A stretch of DNA of 64,000 bases, taken from contig NZ_WBKF01000001.1 of NCBI RefSeq assembly GCF_008831235.1, forward strand, positions 62,001 through 126,000, read 5' to 3'. This document shows positions 1-8,033 of this stretch, in pieces. Numbering within the stretch: position 1 is the first letter of the stretch; every line of letters starts with the position of its first letter. The translations under genes and the position numbers were made by a program. Source of the DNA: Pseudoclavibacter sp. CFCC 11306 (lineage in GTDB: Bacteria; Actinomycetota; Actinomycetes; Actinomycetales; Microbacteriaceae). The notes under the pieces were generated by a model. It had not been told where the DNA came from. It made no database searches and saw only the letters and a list, made by a program, of their open reading frames with translations.

Positions 1-12
1 CTCGACTCCATC

Positions 13-1092
13 ATGGGTCAGGGGAGGGCCCACGCCGAGCGCTGGGGCGGTCTTCTGCACGACTGTCTCAGCGGCAGAGCCATCGGCATCTCGAAGCGTC
101 AGCTCGACGCCGAGGCACAGGCCTACCTGCGCTGGTTCGCCGCGGCCGGAGATCGACTCGTCGCGCTGTCAGTCGAGATCGCAAACGAGCAGGCGGCCTC
201 TGACGTCGATTGCTCTGGCGGGCCGGCTGAAGGAGTGACCGCACCTCAGCAGATCGAATCGGCGAAGGTGCTCCACGCGCTGACCGAATTCAGCTTTCAC
301 CGACTGAACGCCAGATGTCTGCCGATGTGGAGCGCACTGCTCTTCGACGAGTGCACGTCTCGAAGCATCCGCCGCACGGTGGCGCGGGCGCGGTTCGAAC
401 TCTCCAGTGACGTCCTGCTGTTCTCTGCAGTGCGCGAACAGGCCCTGGGCAGCATGGCCCAAGACGATGCTGAGACGAGACAGCTGCGCAGATGGCACAC
501 GGGAATGCTCACAGAGATCGACGCGATGATCGCCCTGCTCGAAGTGTCGTGTCGGTCACCTCAGACGGTGGTGCTTCCCGCCCCGCCGCAGTTCGAACGA
601 TTCGCCGGCGGAGCGAACGCCGACATGATCGTGATCGACACCGCAGCGCACGAAGTGATCGGCGTCCAGGTCAAGTCGAGCCGCTCGTGGCGTCAGGCAG
701 ACCATTACGACGCCCGCCGCGTCGTCATGCTCGACGGCGTGCTGCACCTGGAGAACTCGCGAGTGATGCGTACCGACGCCCGACGGTCAGACCGCCGGGC
801 GGTCTCATGGCCGGGCCTCGTCGGCGCGCATTATCTTCGAGCTCTGCCGGTCGGCCGCGTCGAGAAGGGCTGGGCGACACGACGCCAGGCGCTGAACATG
901 AAAATCGCCGCGCGACACTATGCCGGCGAGATGACCGATCGCAACGCCGAAGCGTTCGAGAACTGCGTACGACTGGTGCAGCAGGCACTCGGAACGACTG
1001 GAGTCACCGGAGCGACCGGACGGATGCGCGTCGGCGATGGAGCGCAAGGCCGCTCGACAGCGCCCGACCGTCTGAGGGCGTCTCTGGCCTGA
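13..1092 (+). CDS. Hypothetical protein with PD-(D/E)xK-like motif
   Basis: I do not recognise the family. The protein is 359 aa, soluble and mostly helical. Residues 200-223 contain Asp204, Asp209 and then a hydrophobic strand ending Gln219-Val-Lys221. That spacing resembles the D...(E/Q)xK core of PD-(D/E)xK nucleases, with Gln in place of the usual Glu. The following basic stretch (KSSRSWRQ) would suit DNA contact. No signal peptide or membrane segment is visible. It converges on the glycosyltransferase operon, with a hairpin between them. The ATG is 12 bases from the window edge, so an upstream partner or an earlier start cannot be excluded. Nuclease function is inference from motif shape only. 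Confidence 0.6.
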   Translation: MGQGRAHAERWGGLLHDCLSGRAIGISKRQLDAEAQAYLRWFAAAGDRLVALSVEIANEQAASDVDCSGGPAEGVTAPQQIESAKVLHALTEFSFHRLNARCLPMWSALLFDECTSRSIRRTVARARFELSSDVLLFSAVREQALGSMAQDDAETRQLRRWHTGMLTEIDAMIALLEVSCRSPQTVVLPAPPQFERFAGGANADMIVIDTAAHEVIGVQVKSSRSWRQADHYDARRVVMLDGVLHLENSRVMRTDARRSDRRAVSWPGLVGAHYLRALPVGRVEKGWATRRQALNMKIAARHYAGEMTDRNAEAFENCVRLVQQALGTTGVTGATGRMRVGDGAQGRSTAPDRLRASLA

Positions 1093-1159
1093 ACAGAGCC
1101 GACCGCCTGAAGAGCTGGCCGCCTGCACAGGGCTGGCCGCCTGAACAGAGCCGACGAAG

Positions 1160-1205
1160 ATCGCCCGCTGCACAGCTGCTCAGTGAGCAGAGTGCGGCGG
1201 GCGAT
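1160..1205. terminator. Bidirectional hairpin between convergent genes
   Basis: Arms 1160-1173 and 1192-1205 are complementary over 14 bp with one mismatch, and a second 7-bp stem (CTGCTCA/TGAGCAG) is nested inside. The hairpin sits between two convergent gene ends. T-tracts are weak on both sides. Confidence 0.6.
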
Positions 1206-1211
1206 TTCGGT

Positions 1212-3287
1212 TCACCGTTGTGTGAGGTCGTAGACGGTCACTCCGTCGATGGTCTGAGCTGCGAAGTTCTGCTGCACCCACGACTCGATCTCAGAGGACG
1301 CCGATGATCCTCCGTTGGGCGCTCCCATGGAACCCCCGGCGATGTAGAAGTGGATCTCGCCATCGTCGACGTACTGCTGGAACAGCTGCAGCGTCGGGAA
1401 CGGGTCGCTGCCGTTGAACCCGCCGATCGGCATGACCGGCACGTCGGCGGCGAGCTGATACGAGGCCGCGTTCTGCGACCCTGTCGTGGCGGCCGCCCAC
1501 CGGAAGGCGGTGGAATCATCTCGCAGCATCTCTGTGATCTGATCCGAGACCGTGGTGCCGCCGAGAAGCCCGCCACCCATGCGGCCTTCGGCGCGTCTTC
1601 CGGCCGATCCCGCACTCGGCGGCTGGGTACCCGAGCCGTCCGGTGAGGTGCCCGGAGCGTTCGGTGCCGAGTCGGCACCGTCAGCTGCGCCTGCTCCAGG
1701 CTGCGGCATGCCTTGTCCGCCGCCCATACCGCCGCCCATACCGTCTCCCATACCGCCTCCCATGCCGCCTCCTGGGCCTCGCATGCTGCCAGACTGCACG
1801 GCAGGGCCCGCGGTGATGATCGAGCCGGTGTACCCCTGCTGCACGGTGTAGACCGTGTAGCTCGTCGGCCCGGCGAGGCAGACGACGACTGCGGCGACTG
1901 CGCTGCGCACGGCCAGCTTTCGCGAATCGGGAACCCAGGCGCTGGCCGCCAGTCCGATCGCCGAGGCCGCGCCGAGCACGAGAACCGGCCAGCGAAGCAG
2001 ACTCTCATTGCGGCCGAGCAGCACGAACGCCCAAACCGCCGTCACCATGACCGCCCCTGCCAGCACGATGGTCAGAGCGCGGCCGCGTCGTGCGCTCTCG
2101 CCGCGCATCCGCCACAGCTCAGCGGCGCCGAGCCCGATGACGCCGGCGATGCCCGGTGCCAAAGCGACCGTGTAATAGGCGTGGAAGATGCCGGACATGA
2201 AGCTGAACACCAGGAAGGTGACCAGCATCCAGCTGCCCCACACGATGACCGAAGCCCGCAGCGCGTCAGTTCGTGGACGACGCCACGTTAGTACGAGCAG
2301 CGCGACCATCAGGATGACCGCAGCAGGAATGAGCCAGGACGCCTGACCTCCGATCTCGCCGTCGAGCAGACGTGTGATTCCGGTCGAGCCCCACATGCTT
2401 CCCTGCCCGCCGCCTCCGCCGGGTGTGACCGATCCCGTCTCATTGCCAGTGATGCGGCCGAGCCCGTTGTACCCGAAGGTGAGCTCGAGAAACGAGTCGT
2501 TCTGTGAACCGCCGACATAGGGGCGCCATGACTCGGGAACGAGTTCGACCAGAGCCACCCACCATCCAGCGCTCGCAATGATCGCTGCGACGGCCAGCAG
2601 TCCGTCTCGCAGACGGCGTCTCAACGGCACCGGTGCCGCCAGCAGATAGGCTGCGGCGAACCCCGGCAGCACGACGAAGGCCTGCAGCTGTTTCGTCAGA
2701 AAGGCGAACCCGATGGCGACGCCGGCCCACAGCATCCATCGTGTTCTGCCGTCTTGCACGGCACGGACGACGAAGTACGCCGTGAGCGTGAGCAGAAAGA
2801 CGAGCATCGCATCGGGATTGTTGTAACGGAACATCAGCGCCACGATCGGCGTCGACGCGAATGCGACGCCGGCCAGCAGAGCAGCCACGGGGGTGGAGAC
2901 CCGCCGCACGGCGGCATAGAGCACCGCTGTCGTCGCCACGCCTAGCAGAGCCTGAGGTATCAGCATCGCCCACGTGTTCAGTCCGAAAACCCGCACAGAG
3001 AGCGCCATGAGCCAGAGGAACGCCGGCGGTTTGTCGACAGTGATCGAGTTGCCGGCGTCTGACGAGCCGAAGAGAAATGCCGTCCAGTTCTCGGCGCCGG
3101 CCTGAACGGCGGCGCTGTAAAAGGCGTTCGCCCAACCCGACGCGCCGAGATTCCAGATGTATGTGAAGGCCGTCACCACCAGCAGGGCACCGAGCGCCGG
3201 GAGCTCCCACCGTGGGCGTCGCTGCCTCTCGGGCGCTCGCGTCTCGCTGACGGCGGCGGTCTCGGGGGTGGATGCGGTGGTCGTCAT
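1212..3287 (-). CDS. ArnT/PMT-like polyprenyl-phosphate glycosyltransferase (GT39-type, YkcB-like)
   Basis: A 691-aa integral membrane glycosyltransferase. After a short cytoplasmic N-terminus, the first membrane segment is followed by a large extracytoplasmic loop and about a dozen further hydrophobic helices. This is the layout of ArnT/YkcB enzymes, which move a sugar from a polyprenyl-phosphate carrier onto a surface acceptor. The region after the last helices holds an unusual low-complexity Gly-Met repeat (GGGMGGG units, about residues 515-545) and a Pro/Ser/Gly linker, then a soluble C-terminal domain. The start ATG at 3287 has a strong GGAGGAGA site and overlaps the upstream stop by 4 bp (ATGA). 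It is therefore translationally coupled to the GT2-GtrA gene, which probably makes the lipid-linked donor. The acceptor is unknown. Confidence 0.87.
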   Translation of the reverse strand: MTTTASTPETAAVSETRAPERQRRPRWELPALGALLVVTAFTYIWNLGASGWANAFYSAAVQAGAENWTAFLFGSSDAGNSITVDKPPAFLWLMALSVRVFGLNTWAMLIPQALLGVATTAVLYAAVRRVSTPVAALLAGVAFASTPIVALMFRYNNPDAMLVFLLTLTAYFVVRAVQDGRTRWMLWAGVAIGFAFLTKQLQAFVVLPGFAAAYLLAAPVPLRRRLRDGLLAVAAIIASAGWWVALVELVPESWRPYVGGSQNDSFLELTFGYNGLGRITGNETGSVTPGGGGGQGSMWGSTGITRLLDGEIGGQASWLIPAAVILMVALLVLTWRRPRTDALRASVIVWGSWMLVTFLVFSFMSGIFHAYYTVALAPGIAGVIGLGAAELWRMRGESARRGRALTIVLAGAVMVTAVWAFVLLGRNESLLRWPVLVLGAASAIGLAASAWVPDSRKLAVRSAVAAVVVCLAGPTSYTVYTVQQGYTGSIITAGPAVQSGSMRGPGGGMGGGMGDGMGGGMGGGQGMPQPGAGAADGADSAPNAPGTSPDGSGTQPPSAGSAGRRAEGRMGGGLLGGTTVSDQITEMLRDDSTAFRWAAATTGSQNAASYQLAADVPVMPIGGFNGSDPFPTLQLFQQYVDDGEIHFYIAGGSMGAPNGGSSASSEIESWVQQNFAAQTIDGVTVYDLTQR

Positions 3288-4612
3288 TTGTCTCCTCCGG
3301 AGATGATCGTAGGGTGTGAGGATCGGTCGTTCGAATCGGCTGCCGACGTCGAATCGGCGGGGTGCGGGCGGAAGACCCAGCGTCGAAAGAGCAGGAACTT
3401 CAGCAGCGTGGCGACAAGGTTCGCGACGGTGGCAGCGACGATCTGCACGAGGGGAGAGAACCCCTGAGTCAGCGAAAGCGCCACCGACGTCAGCAGCCAG
3501 CAGAGGGCGAAGATGAGAAGCCCCTGGCCCTGATGCCGCAGGGCGCCGGCACGACTGCGCACTCCGAAGGTCAGTCTGCGATTGGCCTGGGTGTTGACGA
3601 TCGTGCTCAGCAGCAGCGCCAGCAGATTGGCCGCCTGCGCGCTCATCATGGTCTGCAGCATCAGCAGCAGCACGGTGTAGAGGGCCGTGCTCGCGACGCC
3701 GATCAGACCGAATCGCACGAGCTGTCTGAGCAGCGAGCCGCTCTGCGTCTCTGGTGCGCTCGCATCGGTCGACGCAGGTGCTCTCGGGTCTCCTGGTCGA
3801 ACCGTGCGACGAATCGTCTCGAGCGGGATGCGGCCGCGCACGAGCTCGGATCCGAGCCGCACGATGCCACCGAGGTCTTGCCTGACAGTCGCCGGGATGT
3901 CGACACGGCTGTCTGGATCGTCGACCCAGTCGACCGGAACCTCGTGAATGCGCAGTCCCGCCTTCTCGGCGATCACCAGCAGCTCGGTGTCGAAGAACCA
4001 CTGCGAGTCGTGCACGTAGGGCAGCAGAGCCCGAGCCGCCTGCGCCGAGATCGCCTTGAACCCGCACTGTGCGTCTGAGAAGCGAACGCCGAGCGTGCCG
4101 TGCAGCAGCAGATTGTACGAGCGTGAGATGAACTCTCGTTTGACGCCGCGCTTCACCCGAGAGGTGCGAGAAAGTCGTGTACCGATCGCCAGATCGCTGT
4201 GCCCTGAGACCAGCGGTGCCACGAGCGGTGCGAGTGCGCGCAGATCCGTCGAGAGATCGACATCCATGTATGCGAGCACCTGAGCGTCGGCAGCAGACCA
4301 GGCGGTGGCCAGCGCGAGCCCTCGCCCCTTCTGATCGAGATGCACAGCGCGCACGGAGGGCAGACTCCCGGCCAGCGCGCCGGCGACCTGCCACGTGCCG
4401 TCTGTCGATGCGTTGTCGACGATGGTGATCGTCGTGCTGAACGGAAACCCCTCATCGAGAAAGGAACGGGTGGTCGTCACCGCCCGCGCCAGCGAGGCCT
4501 CTTCGTTGTACACGGGAATCACGATGTTCAGCACGCTGTGCGGCGTCTGCGGCGGATCAGGGGCGCGCAGACGGTGTGGGTCGGTTGCCGGTCGGGTCTG
4601 GTCGGTCGTCAT
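3284..4612 (-). CDS. Glycosyltransferase family 2 fused to a GtrA-like flippase domain
   Basis: 442 aa. Residues about 25-260 are a GT-A fold family 2 transferase: NIVIPVYNEE opens the nucleotide-sugar site, YMDVDLSTD carries the metal-binding DxD, and the QCGFKAI segment is typical of dolichol/polyprenyl-phosphate sugar synthases. After a linker, residues about 310-430 hold four hydrophobic helices with the GtrA pattern (LVRFGLIGVAST...). The likely job is to make polyprenyl-phosphate sugar and assist its flipping for the ArnT-like enzyme encoded immediately downstream. I chose the ATG at 4612; longer in-frame extension reaches 4888 but is low-complexity and lacks family similarity. First gene of a two-gene operon. 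Confidence 0.88.
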   Translation of the reverse strand: MTTDQTRPATDPHRLRAPDPPQTPHSVLNIVIPVYNEEASLARAVTTTRSFLDEGFPFSTTITIVDNASTDGTWQVAGALAGSLPSVRAVHLDQKGRGLALATAWSAADAQVLAYMDVDLSTDLRALAPLVAPLVSGHSDLAIGTRLSRTSRVKRGVKREFISRSYNLLLHGTLGVRFSDAQCGFKAISAQAARALLPYVHDSQWFFDTELLVIAEKAGLRIHEVPVDWVDDPDSRVDIPATVRQDLGGIVRLGSELVRGRIPLETIRRTVRPGDPRAPASTDASAPETQSGSLLRQLVRFGLIGVASTALYTVLLLMLQTMMSAQAANLLALLLSTIVNTQANRRLTFGVRSRAGALRHQGQGLLIFALCWLLTSVALSLTQGFSPLVQIVAATVANLVATLLKFLLFRRWVFRPHPADSTSAADSNDRSSHPTIISGGDK

Positions 4613-4962
4613 ATGAACATGCTCGCGACGGTGCTTGTGATGCAGGAGGTGATTGCATGTGCAGTTCCGAGCAGCAAGCTGTGACAGGCTTGTCGGCGAG
4701 ATTCGCCGCGACGCGCCGCGCCGCAGGAGTCGCGCGTCGCAGGCGAGGTGTGTAGGCTGAGAGCTACCGCGGGCGGTTGAGAGCGCCCGTACGGACGAGA
4801 GCGATGCAGGCAGTCGTCTCTCGGTCACATCGGTCGTCGAACGGCCGGGTGATTTCCCGCTCGGCCTTCGAAAGCAATCAACGGACAATCAGCACTCTCG
4901 GTGGCATGTGCGAATGTGCCTCGGCGTCCGACCAGATTCGCGCGAAAAGGGCGTGCACAAGT

Positions 4963-4985
4963 CGTATGACAACGGTTGTCATACG
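4963..4985. promoter_or_regulatory. Perfect 23-bp palindrome upstream of the cold-shock gene
   Basis: Two 11-bp arms (CGTATGACAAC and GTTGTCATACG) flank one central base. The site lies 86 bp upstream of the cold-shock start, in the 458-bp divergent intergenic region (4613-5070). Size and symmetry fit a dimeric repressor operator such as a TetR-family site. The regulator is not identifiable, and the rest of the intergenic region shows no gene. Confidence 0.55.
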
Positions 4986-5070
4986 CACACAGAAGAGCTT
5001 CGCGCCCACCGGGCCGCGAAAAATCGACAGTGCAGGAGTGCTGTCGAACAACGAAAGAAAGCAGTACAGC

Positions 5071-5274
5071 ATGACAACCGGCACAGTCAAATGGTTCAAC
5101 TCGGAAAAAGGCTTCGGCTTCATCGCCCCTGACGACGGCAGCGCCGACGTGTTCGCTCACTACAGCGCGATCACCGGTGACGGCTACCGTAACCTCGAAG
5201 AGAACCAGCACGTCGAGTTCGAGGTGACGCAGGGCCCCAAGGGTCTGCAGGCCGAGAACATCCGCAACGCCTGA
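5071..5274 (+). CDS. cspA: Cold-shock protein (CspA family)
   Basis: A 67-aa single OB-fold nucleic-acid chaperone. It contains RNP1 (KGFGFI) at residues 13-18 and RNP2 (VFAHY) at 27-31, the aromatic patch that binds single-stranded RNA and DNA. Length is exactly that of actinobacterial Csp proteins. The start ATG at 5071 is followed by the canonical TGTVKWFN strand. The long upstream region (over 150 bases before the next sensible promoter position) suggests an extended 5' leader as in other csp genes. A palindromic operator-like site lies in that leader. It is monocistronic and ends at a strong hairpin terminator. Confidence 0.97.
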   Translation: MTTGTVKWFNSEKGFGFIAPDDGSADVFAHYSAITGDGYRNLEENQHVEFEVTQGPKGLQAENIRNA

Positions 5275-5336
5275 GACAGGCGCAGTCGACTTCGTGAGTC
5301 GTGAACGATCGCACTGATCGCGCACGGCACACACCA

Positions 5337-5381
5337 AGAGGGCGTTCACACTGATGAATTCAGTGGGAACGCCCTCTTTCG
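5337..5381 (+). terminator. Rho-independent terminator after cold-shock gene
   Basis: An 11-bp stem (AGAGGGCGTTC / GAACGCCCTCT) with a nested CACTGA/TCAGTG stem, followed by TTTC. It is shared with the convergent acyl-CoA dehydrogenase end at 5393. Confidence 0.85.
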
Positions 5382-5392
5382 TCGTCTGACGA

Positions 5393-6583
5393 CTACTGCT
5401 CGTCGAGATACTGCGTCGCGAAGACCGGCCGTGCGGCGTCCCACCCGGCCGGATGGAACATCCCTGCGAGCACGTCGCGCTGGAGGCGACTGAGCTCGCT
5501 GCCGGCGTCATAGGCACGTGACCCAGACAGGCGGATCGCATCCTGCACGACGTTCTTGGCCATCTCGACGGCGCGCAGCTTGCCGCCCACGAACCGGCGG
5601 GCCCAGCCGGCGCCGTGATCGACGAGGGCGTCGAACTCTCTGGTGTACGTCGCCAGCTGCGGCGGCACGGCTTCGTACTCCATCGCCATGTCGGCGATGC
5701 GCGCCCGAAACTCCGGCACCTCGGCGAGCGACTCCGAAGCCTTGGCCGACCAGCGGCCGCGCAGCCCCTCGACGGCAAGATCGAGCGCCCGCGCGGCGAG
5801 GCCTGTGTAGACCGAGGCGATCAGCAGCTGGAAGTTCGCGTTGATGGCGAAGGTGAGCAGGTCGGGGGAGGGGCCGACCGGAATGCTTCGGGTCATGCGG
5901 TCGGCGTGCACCAGCGCGTGATCGAGCCGCGTCGACCGGCTCTGGGTCGCGCGCATGCCCAACGGATTCCAGCCGCCCACGGGCTCGGCGCCGCCGTCTT
6001 CACGATTGACGAACCCGTAGACCACTCGCGGGGCTTCCGGGTCGGTCTGGTCGAGCCCGTGCACCCCCAGCCGCGTCCAGACCGGGCCCAGCGAGGTGAA
6101 CACCTTCGTGCCGGTGAAGCGATAACCGCCGTCGTCCTGGGGGTCGGCCTCGGTGGTCGACCCGAAGAGCACGAAGTCGTTGCCCGCCTCGCTGATGCCG
6201 AAGGCGAAGATCTCTCCCTCAGCGGTCTCTTCGAGCACGAAGTCGTGCGAGTGGTCGCCGCGCGCGGCCATGGCGTGCGCCACACCCGTCCAGACCAGAT
6301 GCATGTTGATGCCGAGAGCCGTCGCCGGTGCGGCCTGCGCCAGGCGCTGCTGCAGCAGCGACACCTCGTGCATGCCGAGGCCGGCGCCGCCGAGTTCGGT
6401 GGGCACGAACGCCTTGAGATAGCCGTGTTCGCGCAGCTCGGCGAGATCTTCGTCGAAGAAGACGTTGCGCTCGTCGTAGTCGGCGGCTCGATCATGGATG
6501 CGCTGCCAGAGATCGTCGGGCAGCAGCTGCTGCGAGATCTCGGCGAAGCGCGCCTCGCGGTCACGGTGTGCGGTGTCAGTCAT
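5393..6583 (-). CDS. Acyl-CoA dehydrogenase family flavoprotein
   Basis: 396 aa, the usual length for this FAD family. The N-terminal helical domain carries the VPTELGGAGLG loop (about residues 60-70). The middle beta domain has the FGISEAGND and GYRFTGTKVFTS segments that contact flavin and substrate. The C-terminal helical bundle ends with the usual QDAIRLSGSRAYD region. It is the last gene of a tightly coupled operon: its ATG overlaps the ketosynthase stop by 8 bp. The setting suggests oxidation (alpha,beta-dehydrogenation) of an acyl thioester made by the upstream ligase and ketosynthase. The substrate cannot be read from the sequence, and a carrier-protein-bound amino-acyl substrate (prolyl-type dehydrogenases) is an alternative. 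Confidence 0.9.
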   Translation of the reverse strand: MTDTAHRDREARFAEISQQLLPDDLWQRIHDRAADYDERNVFFDEDLAELREHGYLKAFVPTELGGAGLGMHEVSLLQQRLAQAAPATALGINMHLVWTGVAHAMAARGDHSHDFVLEETAEGEIFAFGISEAGNDFVLFGSTTEADPQDDGGYRFTGTKVFTSLGPVWTRLGVHGLDQTDPEAPRVVYGFVNREDGGAEPVGGWNPLGMRATQSRSTRLDHALVHADRMTRSIPVGPSPDLLTFAINANFQLLIASVYTGLAARALDLAVEGLRGRWSAKASESLAEVPEFRARIADMAMEYEAVPPQLATYTREFDALVDHGAGWARRFVGGKLRAVEMAKNVVQDAIRLSGSRAYDAGSELSRLQRDVLAGMFHPAGWDAARPVFATQYLDEQ

Positions 6584-8033
6584 CGATTGCCTTTCGCGTG
6601 GGTCGGCGGCCGGCTGGTTGCCCGGTCGTCTGGGTCTGGGTCTGGGCTTGAGTCTGGATGTTGGATTGAGGCTGGGCCCGAGCCGTCTGCGGATGCGAGC
6701 TCACGAGGTCTCCTGGGGCGAGTGCGGATGCGCGGCGCAGCAGCAGCGAGGCGTTATGCCCGCCGAAGCCGAAGGAGTTCGACAGCACCGTGCGCACGTC
6801 GACTGGCCGGGCCTGCCCGGTGACGATGTCGTGGTCGGGAAACGCACTCTCGTCGAGATTGATCGTGGGCGGCACCACGCGGTCGCGCAGGGTCTGCACG
6901 GCGAACACCGCCTCGAGCACGCTCGAGGCGCCGAGCAGATGACCGGTCGACGACTTCGTCGAGGTGATCGGCACCTGCTGTGCCGCCGCGCCGAGCGCGC
7001 GGTCGAGGGCCTGCACCTCCATGCTGTCGTTGAGCGGAGTGCCGGTGCCGTGCGCGTTCACGTGATCGACGTCTCTGGGCGCGACGCCGGCATCCTGCAG
7101 ACAGGCGTGGATCGCCTGAGCCGCGCCGCGCGCCTCGGGGTCGGGCGCCGTCGCGTGCCAGGCATCGCTCGACGCTCCATAGCCGGCCAGGTCGGCGAGC
7201 GGGCGACCGCCGCGCGCTCGCAGACTCTCGCCGGATTCGAGCAAGATGGCCGCGGCGCCCTGCGCCATGACGAACCCGCTGCGGGCGCGGTCGAACGGGC
7301 GACAGGCGGATGCCGGGTCGGCCTCGTACCCGGCCGCCAGCGCCCGCATGCGTGCGTTGGCCGAGAGATTGACCGCGTTGAGGCAGTCTTCCATGCCCAC
7401 GACGAGCACGGCGTCGGCATAGCCGTGGCGGATGCGGCGCATGGCCTCGCCGAGTGCGACCGCCCCGCTCGCGCAGGTGGCCGAGAGGCCGACGGTCGGG
7501 CCGTGCAGGTCGTAGCGCATGCTGAGCAGGGCGCCGGCGGCGTCGGGTGCGCCGTGCATGGCGACGTACGGGGTGACTCCTCTGGGCCCGCGGGCGTCGA
7601 GCGCCCGGGTCTGCTGCTGCATCGTCTCGATCGGGCCAGAGCCGGTGCTCACAATGATCTCGGCTCGTGGCGCGCCCGGCAGCCGACCAGCCGACCCGGC
7701 GTGAGCGAGGGCTTCGTCTGCTGCGGCGATCGCCCACCACAGCACCCGGCTGAGTCGGCGCGCCTCGTGCGGCGGCAGCACCGAGCTCGCCTCGAAGTCG
7801 CGAACCTGCCCGCCGATGCGCACGGGCAGGTCGTCGTACGATCCGCCGCAGCCGTCGGGGCCGTGCAGCAGCCCGACGCCGCTGCGCCCCGCGAGCACCG
7901 CCTGCCAGGTGGTCTCGGCATCGAGCCCGCAGGGAGTCACGGCACCGAACCCGCTGACGAAGACCGGGCGGCGTGCGCCGTTCTGGGGTGCGCTCACCGC
8001 AGGACGTGAGCTCGTGGACACATCTGCGCTCAT
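6576..8033 (-). CDS. Beta-ketoacyl-ACP synthase, FabF/KAS II type
   Basis: 485 aa, longer than housekeeping FabF (about 410) owing to N- and C-terminal tails. The condensing-enzyme triad is complete: Cys187 in ATCASG, His328 in NAHGTGTP and His365 in STGHLLGA. It catalyses decarboxylative condensation of an acyl thioester with malonyl-ACP. It overlaps the upstream AMP-ligase by 4 bp and the downstream dehydrogenase by 8 bp, so the three are translationally coupled. The C-terminal tail is rich in Gln-Thr repeats (QTQAQTQTQT) and looks disordered. No carrier protein or malonyltransferase is encoded beside it, so it must borrow them. The dedicated product is unknown. Confidence 0.92.
   Translation of the reverse strand: MSADVSTSSRPAVSAPQNGARRPVFVSGFGAVTPCGLDAETTWQAVLAGRSGVGLLHGPDGCGGSYDDLPVRIGGQVRDFEASSVLPPHEARRLSRVLWWAIAAADEALAHAGSAGRLPGAPRAEIIVSTGSGPIETMQQQTRALDARGPRGVTPYVAMHGAPDAAGALLSMRYDLHGPTVGLSATCASGAVALGEAMRRIRHGYADAVLVVGMEDCLNAVNLSANARMRALAAGYEADPASACRPFDRARSGFVMAQGAAAILLESGESLRARGGRPLADLAGYGASSDAWHATAPDPEARGAAQAIHACLQDAGVAPRDVDHVNAHGTGTPLNDSMEVQALDRALGAAAQQVPITSTKSSTGHLLGASSVLEAVFAVQTLRDRVVPPTINLDESAFPDHDIVTGQARPVDVRTVLSNSFGFGGHNASLLLRRASALAPGDLVSSHPQTARAQPQSNIQTQAQTQTQTTGQPAGRRPTRKAIDD

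Noticed and set aside
492-1307. 271-aa Arg-rich frame
   Set aside because: Antisense-like shadow of the 13-1092 gene in another frame; extreme Arg content from GC-rich DNA.
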